Part shown: piece by piece, positions 1 to 10,658 of the stretch | Position numbering within the stretch: the first letter of the stretch is position 1 | Layout of the letters: the number at the start of each line of letters is the position of its first letter | Source: Eriocheir sinensis | Lineage: Eukaryota; Arthropoda; Malacostraca; Decapoda; Varunidae | Assembly: GCF_024679095.1 (NCBI RefSeq) | Contig: NC_066567.1 | Location: 11,212,719-11,276,718 of the forward strand | Length of the DNA: 64,000 nt | Direction of reading: 5' to 3' | Notes under the pieces: model-generated | What the model saw: the letters and a program-made list of their open reading frames with translations, nothing else | Database searches by the model: none | Told to the model about the DNA's origin: nothing | Made by a program: the position numbers and the translations under genes

Positions 1-91
1 TCTCAATAGAATAAGTGAATGGTCACGCAAATGGGAAATGACATTCAATACAAAGAAGTGCAGTGTGATGGAGTTTGGTAAGAGCACTAGT

Positions 92-905
92 TTTTTTTTT
101 TTTTTTTTTTTTTTTTACAGTAGAGGAGACAGTGCAAGGGCGTAAAAAAAAAATATGGAAAAAAAAGCCGGCTACTTACTGCTCCTGAATAGAGTGGCCA
201 AAAAGAGAAATCAGTTTCGGGAGGAGAGGTGTCCTGATACCCTCCTCTTGAAAGAGTTCAAGTCGAAGGCAGGAGGAAATACAAATGAGGGAAGATTGTT
301 CCAAAGTTTACCAGCGTGAGGGATGAAAGAGTGAAGATCCTGGTTAACTCTTGCATGAGGGGTTTGGACAGTATAGGGATGAGCTTGATCAGAAAGTCGT
401 GTGAGGCGAGGCCACAGGAGGGGGGGAGGCATGCAGTTAGCAAGTTCAGAAGAGCAGTCAGCATGAAAATATTGATAGAAGATAGAAAGAGAGGCAACAT
501 CGCGACGGAATTTAAGAGGTAGAAGACTTTCAGTAAGAGGAGGAGAGCTGATGAGACGAAGAGCCTTAGACTCCACTCTGTCCAGAAGAGCTGTGTGAGT
601 GGAGCCCCCCCACACGTGAGATGCATACTCCATACGAGGGCGGACAAGGCCCCTGTGCTGGGGAGAAGAACTAGCGGAGACGATACAGAACGCCCAACCT
701 CGAGGAAGCTGATTTAGCGAGAGAGGAGATGTGAAGTTTCCAGTTAAGATTTTGAGTAAAGGATAGACCGAGGATATTTAGTGTTGAAGAAGGTGACAGC
801 TGAGTGTTGTCGAAGAATAGGGGATAGGTGTTTGGAAGATTGTGTCGAGTTGATAGGTGGAGAAATTGAGTTTTTGAGGCACTGAAGGACACAAGGTCCT
901 TCGGG
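92..905 (-). mobile_element. LINE-B 3' fragment nested in LINE-A
   Basis: Minus-strand 3' end of a second non-LTR element. The T-run at 92-117 is its poly(A) tail read backwards. The frames at 892-671 and 633-211 encode the post-catalytic RT region (NASKTQFLHLS-like, then the ESKALRLISS and FIPHAGKLWNNLP motifs). It is 5'-truncated just before the words corresponding to NLVSFSASKTQ. The same segment with the same two junctions occurs at 15545-16385, and a longer copy is at 33185-36372. This element family is distinct from LINE-A. Confidence 0.85.
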
Positions 906-1293
906 GAACTACTCTCTGAGTAATGAAAGAATCATGAAAAAACTGAAGAAAAAGATCTGGGAGTGATCATAACAGACAAGTTATCCTTTGGAAAACATAT
1001 AGACCGGATAACTGGGGAAACATACAATCTTCTTAGAAACATAAAAGCAGCATTTACATATTTAGATGAAGAAATGGTGAAGAAACTAATAACATCGATG
1101 ATACGTCCAAGACTGGAATATGCAGCATTAGTGTGGTCACCTTGATTGAAGAAAGAAATTAGAAAGTTGGAAAGAATACAAAGAGCAGTGACTAAATTAC
1201 CAGAAACTCTGAGAGAACATCCTTATGAAGAAAGAAAGACTGGAGAAATTAGGACTAACAACACTGGAAAGAAGAAGAGAGAGAGGGGACCAT

Positions 1294-2008
1294 AGCTGGG
1301 CACGATAACAGAAAACTTTATTCCCGATAACCGACAACTGATAATGAAAAACCTTATCGGTGATAACCGATATTCGTTAACTGGAGACAAAAATATAGGC
1401 GATAACCGATACCCGATATAAATCCACAATTCCGATAGGCGAAAACGATATTATTGATATTTCAAATAAAAAACATAGATGACTTCAAATTTTCATTATC
1501 TGTATTTTAGAAAACTTACAAAACCTGAAAACCACACGTTGATACGTACCTATGGACGGTAATACTAGAAACGCCTGAGCCGGTGTTGTGTTATTTGGCG
1601 TCCCCACCGTCAATTGTTTACAAACACTGGTCTCTCGTGAACTGCACATGCTCAGACCAGCAAGCGTAGACCTGTACAGTCTCACAAAGCTTTTTAACCG
1701 TAATTAAGAGTTGCCGGAAGGCTGAATCAGACATATAGTACCACTACCACCATCCCCACTGTTTCTAGAACGACACTCTGTACGAGTTGTATTTATATGT
1801 ACACAGTGTCGTTCTAAAAACAGCGAGGATGGTGGTACTGTATGTCTGATTCAGCCTTCCAGCAACTCTTAATGTGTTAAAAAGCTTTGTAAGACTGTAC
1901 AGGGCTATGCTTACTGGTCTGAACATACGCAGTTCACGAGAGACCAGTGTTTGTAAACAAAAGCGCCAGCTTTTGACAATGGGACACCAAATAACATAAC
2001 AGAAGCAT
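1294..2008. mobile_element. Fold-back element with ~195-bp inverted arms
   Basis: Arms at about 1586-1780 and 1799-2000 are reverse complements apart from small mismatches, with a loop of about 18 bp. The left flank (1300-1585) is rich in short GATAACCGATA words. It interrupts LINE-A copy 1: the corresponding stretch of copy 3 (14.9-15.3 kb) has no such insert. No coding frame is credible. The outer left edge, CTGGGCACGATAAC, resembles hAT-type termini, but no matching right terminus or target duplication was recognised, so the class is open. Confidence 0.7.
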
Positions 2009-2174
2009 AACAGAAGCATAACAACATGGAACGGACTTGACGAGGAGACTGTGTTTGCAAAAACGATTCATGAATTTAAAGACAAACTGGATAATAAGCG
2101 TTATGGAAACGGGACAGCACGAGCCTAGTACAGCTCTTTTCCTGTATTTCACAACTAGGTAAATACAACTAGGT

Positions 2175-2175
<1 letters not shown>

Positions 2176-2268
<93 letters not shown>
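2176..2268. repeat. (CA)n microsatellite at LINE-A 3' end
   Basis: About 46 uninterrupted CA dinucleotides directly after the LINE-A terminus AACTAGGTAAA. LINE-A copy 3 also abuts a (CA)n tract (reverse strand, 14834-14877), so the tract probably grew from the element's own tail. Confidence 0.95.
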
Positions 2269-2270
<2 letters not shown>

Positions 2271-3093
2271 GCCATCCACACTATCCTGGAGTCCCACAAC
2301 ACATATCCCTTCACTCCTACTCATGATCGAGGAGAGAACAGTATCGCGCCCCCTCCTTCACTCCTCCCCTTGCAGTCCTGCCCACACTACTCCCCCTCCA
2401 GCACCTCCCCACAGCCTCTTCCCTTGGATCACTGCCCTTACAAGTCCAGCCATCAAGGGCCACTGGCAGCTGGCAAGGCTGGAGGAGTGCTCAGCAGGGC
2501 ATCAGATTATTGAAAACCATGGACATAACCACCAAAAAACAGGCGCCTTCCCATCGCCGATCAGGTCTGCCAACACAGCTTTAGTTAGATATATTTCAGT
2601 GTGCTCATATTTCATCTGTGCATCCTGAAGTAAATTATTCTTTTTGCTGAGCCAGAGTGATAAGAACAAAATTTCTAACAATTAGATCCACTGGTGACAA
2701 GGCATCCGACATCTACTGGGTGAGAGAGAAAACAGAGCAAGGGAGCGGACCCTTAAATAAACTAAATAATCCCTTACAAACTTTAGCCACACCGAGAAAT
2801 GACTAATTAAAAAAACTAAGCAGGTGGTGTGGACAAGGCAACACATGAAAAATATGCACCAATTGCTGTTTGTTGGAGTTAGTTGTGCCTGTGTCTGAGG
2901 GGTCAACCATCAAGACCCCAACACTGATCAAGTGCAAGAACCTAAGGGAAAAAATATGCGGTGAAAACAACCAACAACATACTGCGCAAACACACACATA
3001 CACACCTCTGTCGCCCCAAGGCCACCCAAGACTGTGGTGATGAAGAACGACGCAACAATGGCAGGCGTGCAATGGCCGGCATGTACCTGTTGG

Positions 3094-3095
<2 letters not shown>
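2269..3095. other. Unassigned HEATR1 intron 3 sequence
   Basis: No recognised gene or repeat family. The 101-codon frame from 2323 is proline-rich, has no recognisable domain and no convincing splice context. I checked the minus strand for the next HEATR1 exon and found nothing resembling it. Confidence 0.5.
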
Positions 3096-3162
<67 letters not shown>

Positions 3163-3172
3163 ATAATAATAA

Positions 3173-3228
<56 letters not shown>

Positions 3229-3276
3229 GTAATAATAATAATAATAATATAATAATAATAATATAATAATAATATA
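3096..3276. repeat. Compound (GA)n-(AAT)n microsatellite
   Basis: (GA)n from 3096 to about 3160 followed by imperfect (TAA)n to 3276. The AAT part abuts the 3' end of the minus-strand LINE fragment at 3277-3961, so it may be an expanded LINE tail. Confidence 0.95.
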
Positions 3277-3961
3277 TTTATTCCATGAAACAAGGTTATT
3301 CTCTCACAGAACAGACTGGGTGAGCTACAGTACAGCCACCAAAGACAAGATAAAAACAAGCTAAGGTACAATTATAATAAAGCCTAAGCCCAACTAATTA
3401 AAAAAAACAGCTGCTATAAACATAAAATAAAGCTAGCACTAAATAAGGATAAAAAAAAATGTCTGATTGCATAAAAATGACAAATAAAAAGAATTGTAGG
3501 CTAATAGCATTAAAAAGCAAAGCAAACTTTTATATCAAAAAGTAAAAATAAACATGAGTACACAATAATTACTGTGAGCTACCTAGAAGTAGATTTGTGA
3601 GTCTAGACTTAAAGCTATGTAGGCTCCCTGAGTTAGTGATACAATTAGGTAGATCTTTCCATAAAATCAGTCCAGCAACAGTAGTGGCCCTGGTGCCAGA
3701 GTCTGTTCTAATTCGTGGCACATACAGGTCATTTAGTTGTCTTGCTGTGCCTCCTGTGCATTCTCTGACAGTAGGAAATTGTAAATACCATTCTGGATAT
3801 AGCCCATTTAGAGCCTTATACATTGTGATGCTTTTTTCTAGAACATATTTGTCTTTAAGTGTCAGCCACTGTAGTTCATTACTTATTGGAGTAACATGAT
3901 CATACTTACTAACTCCCCCAATGGCTACTTTAGCTGCAAAATTTTCTAGTTTCTGCATCTT
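3277..3961 (-). mobile_element. LINE 3' end (RT C-terminal region), 5'-truncated
   Basis: The frame at 3958-3569 (129 codons, minus strand) starts LQKLENFAAKVA-like and continues with WLTLKDKYVLEKSITMYKAL and SFKSRLTNLLLG, the usual layout of the C-terminal region after the reverse transcriptase core of jockey- or RTE-like elements (family knowledge). No catalytic YADD box is present, so it is 5'-truncated. A 3' untranslated part (3277-3568, A-rich) leads into the (AAT)n array. The clade cannot be fixed from this piece. Confidence 0.7.
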
Positions 3962-5007
3962 ATGAAGGAGAGTACAGTCAAGACGCAGATTCGTAAGGCA
4001 CGGGTTCCTATAACGAGGTATGGTTTCAGAACCGTATATTCAGATCACGCAGGTAAAATCATCTATGACGCAGTTCGTGGTCTCCCCTGTGGTGCGTTTG
4101 TGAGAGCGACTCAGGTCGCACGGACCGATCAGTGTACTCTCAAACGCATGACGCCGCAGCACGCGTTGCCAATTCGGACCCCTCGCTGCAGCTCAGTTTG
4201 GAGAGGTGGAGCACCTCCGTGCTGTGATGACGTCATCAGCAAATATGGCGGCCCAAATAAACACATGTAAGTGCTTCCATTGAATTTCACCTCTCTGTGC
4301 CACAATAATCACTGCAGTTCCTTTTCATCCTTTGTTGCAAAGAGCTCGTCGGCCAGAACAGCTTGAGATGCATGTTTAAACGTCGTCAAGAAGATCAGCG
4401 GATGCCATTTTGCTGCCAGAACAGTTAGAGAGAGAACAGCGGATGCCATTTTCCTGCCAGTGAGATGCCATTACCAAAGCAACGACGGCAGATAATGTCT
4501 ACCGGTGCACTCAGGCTAGAACGAATGAAAAAAAAAAAAGGGGGTGGGGGGGGGGGGGTTGTACATTTCCTCTTCTTCCCAGTATATATCACCTTTCTCC
4601 ATTATGTTTTGTGGCAACATGTTAGTGGCAGCTACCTCGGTGAGGCCCGTGAGGGAGGGTGGCGCTTGGGTTTCAATGTCGTGTGAGTCACCACGCACCA
4701 CCCGCTCCTCCACCATAACTATGTCACTCTGGCGCCCTGAACAAAGCCTACACTTTTTATAGCTATAGAACACCTAAACTCAAAAAAAAAGTCAAAAAAT
4801 CTTTGAAAATAAGAAAAATACATTCATTGAAGTAAATTGACTGTGACAGGTGCGCTGGCTTTTAAATAGCCAGCCCTTTATATACGCTATACAGCAACCC
4901 TACGCCCGCCAGCATGGTCCATCGGCTGCGTCCTAAGGCAACAAAATTATTGTAATATTTTCAAAGAATCAACATTTTTCGACCGAGTACCCAAATTTCC
5001 CCCTTAA
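3962..5007. other. Unassigned sequence with a poly-G tract
   Basis: No gene supported. It contains a near-direct duplication around 4385-4470 (words with GCGGATGCCATTTT occur twice), an A/G homopolymer block at 4528-4558, and a minus-strand frame at 4773-4516 that begins with a CRLC motif but has no recognisable domain beyond it. 4110-4265 is GC-richer and includes a TGACGTCA palindrome at about 4227. Confidence 0.45.
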
Positions 5008-6357
5008 ATTACAGACCGGTATCACTCACTAGTGTGGTTGTGAAGATATGCGAGAGGCTGGTTAAAAGCAGGTGGTCAGATTTCTTAGAAAGTGAGAAAA
5101 TTATCTTGGATTGCCAGTTTGGATTCAGGAGAGGGAGATCTTGTGTCACCAACTTGTTGTGTTACTACTCAAGGGTGACAGATTTATTACAAGAGAGAGA
5201 AGGCTGGGGGGATGGAGTGTACCTGGATTTGAAAAAGGCATTCGACAAAGTACCGCACAGAAGACTAATTTGAAAAATTAGAAATAGGGGTGGAGTGGAT
5301 GATGGACTGATTAAGTGGCTGGAGGACTTCCTAACTAACAGGGAAATGAGGACAACCTAATTAACAGGGAAATGAGGACAGTAATTAGGGACAGGGTTTC
5401 CAACTGGTGCCCTGTGATGAGTGGGGTCCCACAAGGTTCATTGTTGGCACTAATAATGTTTGCTGTTTATATAAATGATATGGTGGACGGAGTGACCAGC
5501 TATGTGAGATTATTTGCAGATGATACAAAGCTATTGAGACAAGTAAATGATGTGAAGGACTGTGAGGCACTGCAGAGGTACCTGGATAAAATATGGGAGT
5601 GGAGTGATACATGGCAGATGGAGTTCAACCTTGGGAAATGTAAAAAAATTAAGTTTGGTAGGAGTGGTAGATGTGAATATGATTATAAGATGGGAAGTGA
5701 GATAATATGCAGAGGAGTGGAGGAAAAAAATTTGGGAGTGACTGTCTCAGAAAACATGTCACCGGACAAACACATCAACAGGATAACGGGACAAACTATG
5801 AATTTGCTGAGGAACATAAGGACGACATTTGTGTATTTGGACGAGGAGATGATGAAGAAAATAATAGTTACAATGATAAGGCCAAGGTTGCAGTATGCAG
5901 CATTGGTCTGGTCTCCCCACAAAAAGAAGCACATAAGGAAGCTGGAAAGAGTGCAGAGAATGGCAACTAAGATGGTACCGGAACTTAGAGATCAGACTTA
6001 TGAGGAGAGACTCAATAGCATGGGGCTCACAACCCTGGAGAGAAGAGAAAGAGGAAACCTGATAGCGGTGTACAGGGTGGCAAGCAGGGTGGAGCATTTG
6101 GACAGAGAGGACCTGTGTGTGTGGAGCGAGAGAGAAACGAGAGGACATGGAAAGAAGTTGAGGGCGACCACGTGTAGGCGAGATGTGAAAAAGTTTAGCT
6201 TCCCAAACAGAAGCATTGAGCTGTGGAATGGACTGGAGGAGGAGGTGGTTTGTGCAAGAAACATTCATGATTTTAAGGAAAATTTGGATAAGAGCGGATA
6301 TGGAGACGGGACAGTGAGAGCGTAACTCTTTTCCCGTATGTCACAACTAGGTTAATA
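5008..6357 (+). mobile_element. LINE-A copy 2, RT domain with inactivating lesions
   Basis: Reads from YRPVSLTS (RT motif 1) through LDLKKAFDKVPH (motif A), SGVPQGS (motif B) and LFADDTK (motif C) to the C-terminus GDGTVRA, followed by ACAACTAGGTTAATA as in other LINE-A 3' ends. The endonuclease domain is missing (5'-truncated). Lesions visible: a TGA in place of Trp just after the PHRRLI motif (about 5270), and a near-tandem duplication of about 27 bp at 5335-5385 that shifts and stops the frame before the 317-codon stretch at 5372-6325. It differs clearly from copies 1 and 3, so it is an older or separate subfamily. It lies in HEATR1 intron 3. Confidence 0.9.
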
Positions 6358-6539
6358 AACACACAATGAGAAACTTTGCGATGGGGAAAGGAGGCGTACA
6401 ACATTGAGTGGGTGGAGGAGGAAGAAGAGGAGGAGCAGCAGCAGGATGTGCAAAAGTAGGAAGAGGAATAGGGAACAGGGTGAGGCAAGGGTGATGATGT
6501 GGGCGGGGCAATGGGGGAGTGGGAGGAGCCACAGTAATT

Positions 6540-7880
6540 ACATAGTATTACATAGAAAATCAGACCACACAGACCCCATGGTCCAGACTAGGTGGTCTGT
6601 CCAACTAAGTGAATCTACACTAATCAGATGGCTCCAAAACATTGCTTTTCTACTCTAGTTAATATTAAGAAGTGACGGTCGAGCTTGTTTTTAAAGGAGT
6701 CAATTGTGTTACACTGGACCACTGACGGTGGGAGCTTATTCCATTCTCGCACTACAACGTTGGTGAAGAAAAATTTGGTGCAGTCTGAATTTACTTGTCT
6801 ACATCTTAGTTTTATGCCATTGTTCCTCGTTCGCAAAGTGTCATCGATCATAAACAATTTTGTTCTGTCTACATTCGTAAAACCATTAAGTATTTTAAAA
6901 CATTTGATCAGTTTTCCTCGGAGGCGACGTTTCTCAAGAGAGAGCATGTTAAGGGTGGAAAGCCTTTCTTCGTAGGATTTGTTGCGCAAGGAAGGGATCA
7001 TTTTTGTTGCCCAACGCTGAACACCTTCTAATTTAGCAATGTCCTTTGCATGGTGAGGGGACCAAAACTGAGCCCCATATTCCAAGTGGGGTCTGACTAA
7101 ACTATTGTAGAGTGGAAGTATTACATCTTTATTCTTGAATAAAAAGTTTCTTTTAATGATGCCCAACATTCTGTTCGCTTTATTTGCTGCATCGATGCAT
7201 TGATGTGAGAATTTGAGGTTTGACGCGATTTTGACCCCCAGGTCCTTAACGCATTGAACACTTGTGAGTTTAACGCCGCGCATTTCGTAATCAAACTTCT
7301 TATTTCTTGTTCTAACTTGAAGGACCTGGCACTTGTCTACGTTAAAGGGCATCTCCCATCTATCCGACCAAGCTGAAATTTTGTGCAAATCCTCTTGGAG
7401 GCTTTGCCTGTCTTCGTCAGTGAGAACCGAGTTACCAATCTTTGTGTCGTCTGCAAATTTACTAATGCGATTATTGAGTCCAACATCCATGTCGTTGATG
7501 TAAATAATGAAGAGAACTGGGCCAAGAACTGAGCCCTGAGGGACGCCACTAGTGACCGGCGCCGAGGTGTTCTCCTACCGTGACATTACTGACTAGGTTA
7601 TCTTGGGTTGTTATAACAAGGTCGAGTATGTTATTTTGTCGAGTTGGTTCAGAAACCATTTGGCTTAGATAATTTTCTTCTAGAAATTCGATCATTCTAT
7701 GTGACTCGCCTTCTGTACCTGACAGTGTCGTCCAGTCGATATGTGGGAGGTTAAAGTCTCCTAATATCAGTGAGTCGTTGTTATTAAGTGACTGCCTTAA
7801 AACGCTGTACATTTCAAGGTCGTCATCGAGTGATTGCCCGGGAGGCCTGTAGGTGACAGATATATTTAAAATGACTTTTG
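6540..7880 (-). mobile_element. CR1-like LINE with internal deletion joining endonuclease to RT motif B
   Basis: Minus strand. The 5' part (7880-7549) has the endonuclease-domain words VTYRPPGQ and LGDFNLPHIDW. It is followed immediately by TSGVPQGSVLGP (about 7555-7520) and the RT catalytic motif KFADDTKIG in the 288-codon frame 7490-6624, which continues through the C-terminal region (YNSLVRPHLEYGAQFWSP, KFFFTNVVVREWNKLP). The endonuclease C-terminal half and RT motifs 0-A are missing, and the two halves are out of frame, so it is an internally deleted copy. The 3' tail contains GTGTGGTCTGATTTTCTATG, resembling CR1-type tails. Confidence 0.85.
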
Positions 7881-8124
7881 CAATGTTTACTCACATGCAC
7901 AATAAGGGAGGGAGGGAGGGAGGAGGAGGGTGAGAAAGAGCTGAGTACTGGTGGAGTTGTTGGCCAAATACCCTTGATACATGGTTTTCAATAGTTTCTA
8001 CTTTGTGAATTTACACTTTGCGATGGTATTTGTCAACCATATTCTCAAAGAATAAGAAAACCACTTGCACTTTTACTACACATTCAGCAACTGAAGTGTT
8101 CAACTTTAAATTAAGTGGAGATCT
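7881..8124. other. Unassigned intron sequence
   Basis: A short G-rich tract of AGGG repeats at 7910-7932 and otherwise unremarkable sequence; no exon or repeat recognised. Confidence 0.5.
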
Positions 8125-8451
8125 GGGGAGGTGGTGGTCAGTGCTTAACGTGCGGGTGTGTTAGCACGAGGACCTAGCGCAGACTAGGTTCCAGACTCCA
8201 CTGAAACACACTGATTTTTCAAGTCATCGCCGAGGAGCGGAAGATCACCCACATGCTGCCCGGATCTTCAGTCAACCTTGAACTTAGCGACTTGGGTCAG
8301 GAGGAGCAGTGGGGGGCAGCATGGACCAAGCAAGTCATACATCACAGTAGCCACTACAAATAAAATTAGCCTGCGCCACTAACAGGCTGGGGTCATCCAT
8401 ACGGCCCCTCAAGAAAGCCTACATGCTCTACAGGCAGCAAAATAAAAAACT
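8125..8451 (+). mobile_element. tRNA-derived SINE, copy 1 (diverged)
   Basis: Most diverged of five SINE copies. The body words shared with the others are GCCGAGGAG/CACATGCTG, GGGGGCAGCATG and TAGCCTGCGCC...CAGGCTGGG, in the same order, ending in an A-rich tail near 8440-8451. The tRNA-like head is degenerate (about 8125-8215). Confidence 0.8.
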
Positions 8452-8686
8452 TAAAATGTAAATTTGTGCCTCATTTTTGCTGTTGTCCTGAGGGAGCCGT
8501 TGTTTTGAATGCCAGATAAATGAGGTTCTACTGTACTGTGAAATTTCTTATTACCAATAATTCAAGAGAAAAGTAGGGAAAAGTAGAGTGGAGGATAGAC
8601 AAAATATGCATAAACTCAGCTCTAAGCAACACAGACCTGGGTACACACACATCAGCAACCTCCCCTCAAAAATGTTGAGAACAAAC

Positions 8687-8930
8687 CTTGATCATGCTTC
8701 TCAAAAAGTCTGCCACAAAGTTCCGGAATGCTTGGCTGCCGGCCCAGCGTACGAAGACTGTGCGCTTGGGGAGGGGCTTCACGCCCTTCTGGCAGCCAGA
8801 CAGCCAGTGCCACTCTGCTCCCTCTCCTCCAAGAGCTATGACTTGCAGTATCCGTGTAAAGAGCGGCGACTCGTAGTATGGAAAGATGCATTTGAGGAGC
8901 GCCTGCTGATTCATTTCATTAATCTGAAAC
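8687..8930 (-). CDS. HEATR1: HEATR1 coding exon 3
   Basis: Third coding exon, 244 bp. The acceptor is TATTTAACAG before 8930. The donor is AAG followed by GTTTGT at 8686. The split codon AG|G from exon 2 reconstitutes Arg, giving LVYRFQINEMNQQALLK, which lines up with the human HEATR1 N-terminal region (recalled, not searched). Visible conserved words are FPYYESPLFTRILQVI and GVKPLPKRT. It ends in phase 0. HEATR1/UTP10 is a HEAT-repeat scaffold of the nucleolar small-subunit processome, needed for rRNA transcription and pre-18S processing. No stop or frameshift is seen. The next exon would lie further down the minus strand; none was found down to position 1. The exon is isolated by a 13-kb intron on one side and more than 8.6 kb on the other. 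Confidence 0.88.
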
Positions 8931-9126
8931 CTGTTAAATAATATGAGTTACAGTCACTGTTGTAGAGAAAAAAAGGAAATGTTCATTATTTTACCCAAAC
9001 AAATACAGTCATACCTCGTCTTACGAGTGCCTTAGTTTACGAGTGTTTTGATTTACGAGCAAAAAAAAATCACATAAAATGCCTTGGTTTACAAGCAGTG
9101 ATTCGTATACGAGCATCCTGTTTGTA

Positions 9127-9441
9127 CTTTTTTTTCCACCTATGGCGCCAGTAGGCTTGCTTGGAGGGGCTTGATGGTATGGTCCACCCCGTTGTGGCGC
9201 AGGCAAGTATTTATAGTGGCGGCACCATCTTGCATTGGCTCATGCTGCCCCCCGGAGCTCATCTTTGATCCTATAATCTAGAGTCCGGGTTGATAGGTGG
9301 TCTTCTGGACAGCATGTGGGTAGTCTTAGGCCACTCGGCGGTGACTGAAAAATCCCAGCTTGTGGCGCCGGGTGGGGCGTGAACCTACGTCATCCTGAAC
9401 ACGGTACCGTCACACTATCCACTCAGCCACCGCCACCTCAA
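9127..9441 (-). mobile_element. tRNA-derived SINE, copy 2
   Basis: Minus-strand SINE: T-run at 9127-9135 (tail), then the family body with GGCACCATCTTGCATTGGCTC, ATCTAGAGTCCGGGTTGATA and GCCACTCGGCGGTGACTG, ending with the tRNA-like head near 9441. It is inserted in the Tigger-like element. Confidence 0.9.
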
Positions 9442-9545
9442 GGGTGGAGACACAGGCTATATGGAGGCCATCAGGGTTAGTGCATACGTCCCTCCGAGGA
9501 GGGGCTACAGACACTTGATGGGTGACAGCTCGTGAAGGGAAGGGG

Positions 9546-9632
9546 AGGATGCCGATAGACCAACTCTATCGGCTGAGGTCACCCTAGCCGACCAAGTTGG
9601 TCTTTCGACGAGGACTGGCGTCTGTCTTTGAA
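9546..9632. repeat. Dispersed hairpin repeat, copy 1
   Basis: Contains CGATAGACCAAC and GTTGGTCTTTCG around an internal CTATCGGC...CTAGCCGACC segment, then GAGGACTGGCG. The same arrangement is at 42240-42335, with GACAGACCGAC / GTCGGTCTGTC arms. One arm pair differs by a compensatory change (C-G-A-C/G-T-C-G to C-A-A-C/G-T-T-G), suggesting a conserved RNA or DNA hairpin. Host element unknown. Confidence 0.65.
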
Positions 9633-9718
9633 CAAGTCGAACACGTGAGCGTGAGTTCCCTTTGTTGGCTGCAAGACGAGAGTACTCAAAGCAGAAAACA
9701 GTGGGAAGAGAGCCTCAG

Positions 9719-10094
9719 TTAGGGCTGCCACCTTGAGCTGAACAAAATAAAGAATGCAACATCCCATTCTCCAATACAGAATGAATCCATATTTCAAGGA
9801 ACGGGTGGCAACCCTAAAATTTCTCTAGCCTGCTATGACTGATAGCCGCTGCCCGCTGCTGGTGAAGGCAGGGGAAAGGGGGGGGGGGGGATGTTACGAC
9901 ACATATTTTACATGTATTTCAGGACAACCTTTGACAAACATAATTTTACGGAGCGGTTTTGTGGTTCCTCGAAAAATGTGCTCACTACAGTTTTAAAATA
10001 CTTAATTTTATCTGCTTAACCATTCAGACAGGCAAATATGGAACAAATGGCATCCTGTATTTTAAGGCAAGGGTAGCAAGTTGGCATCCCTAGT
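9719..10094. mobile_element. Possible hAT-like MITE remnants
   Basis: TAGGGCTGCCACC (9719) is matched by the inverted GGTGGCAACCCTA (about 9805-9817) and by a second inverted end GTTGGCATCCCTA near 10080-10094. Such TAGGG-GCCA termini resemble hAT-type MITEs, but no clear 8-bp target duplication was seen. Confidence 0.35.
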
Positions 10095-10658
10095 CTCAGT
10101 CTGCGTTGGAGACTCACACAAATAGCATCCGTGCGTTTGTGTCCGATTGCACTTGTGATTTGGTGTGTGATCTTTGTGTTTTCAGCTGTACAGAGTGCAT
10201 TCTTTGTGCTTTAACAACGTCCCCAAGAAAGATGGCTAAAAGGGATGGTGCTGCAAAGAAGAAAACAGTAACAGTGGATACAATGCTGGCAACAGGAACG
10301 GGGTGCAAGCCTCAGCGGCTTGTATACTTTCCCTCCTGGACGTGACTGACTCCCATTCACCCACCATCTCAGACGATACATTAGGTTAGTTTCACGTCGG
10401 TTGTCGAACGTAGTTCTGGTGCCTCGAAAATAGGGAAACTGCGGCTGCTAATCCCCAGTGCGAAGTCTGCGCCTCAAGCGTAATTAGCAGTTGTGAGAGT
10501 CTCCGTAACAACCGTAACACATTGATTTGTGTTTTATATAATTTGTCATTGCTATTTATTAGTAAAATTACTTTAATTCTGTATAAACTAACATGTAAAA
10601 TAATTTTTAAATAACTATTTTTTTGAGATATGGGACACATTAACCCGTAAGGTGTTAT

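Larger units (their letters stand above)
1..2168 (+). mobile_element. LINE-A copy 1 (APE-type non-LTR retrotransposon), broken into three pieces
   Basis: Three collinear pieces of one LINE: 1-91 (just after the RT catalytic motif), 906-1293 (post-RT region with the peptide MIITDKLSFGKHIDRITGET) and about 2009-2168 (last coding part, ending GDGTARA plus stop, then the 3' end AACTAGGTAAA). The same protein is seen less broken on the minus strand at 18458-14914, which gives the order of the pieces. The first gap is a nested LINE-B copy (92-905). The second gap (1294-2008) is a fold-back element that replaced roughly 190 bp of LINE. The 3' end runs straight into a (CA)n array. It lies in HEATR1 intron 3 and cannot code for a working protein. 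Confidence 0.85.

Noticed and set aside
2323..2628. 101-codon proline-rich frame
   Set aside because: No domain, no homologous copy in the window, and biased by C-rich sequence.
4516..4773. Minus-strand frame starting with a CRLC motif
   Set aside because: Only the first residues look like a ZAD-type zinc finger; the remaining Cys pairs are missing and it ends in a poly-G tract.
1..8686. Search for HEATR1 exon 4 in the remaining left part
   Set aside because: Read the minus strand of all non-repeat stretches (2.3-3.0, 4.0-5.0, 7.9-8.1 and 8.45-8.68 kb); nothing resembles the next part of the family.
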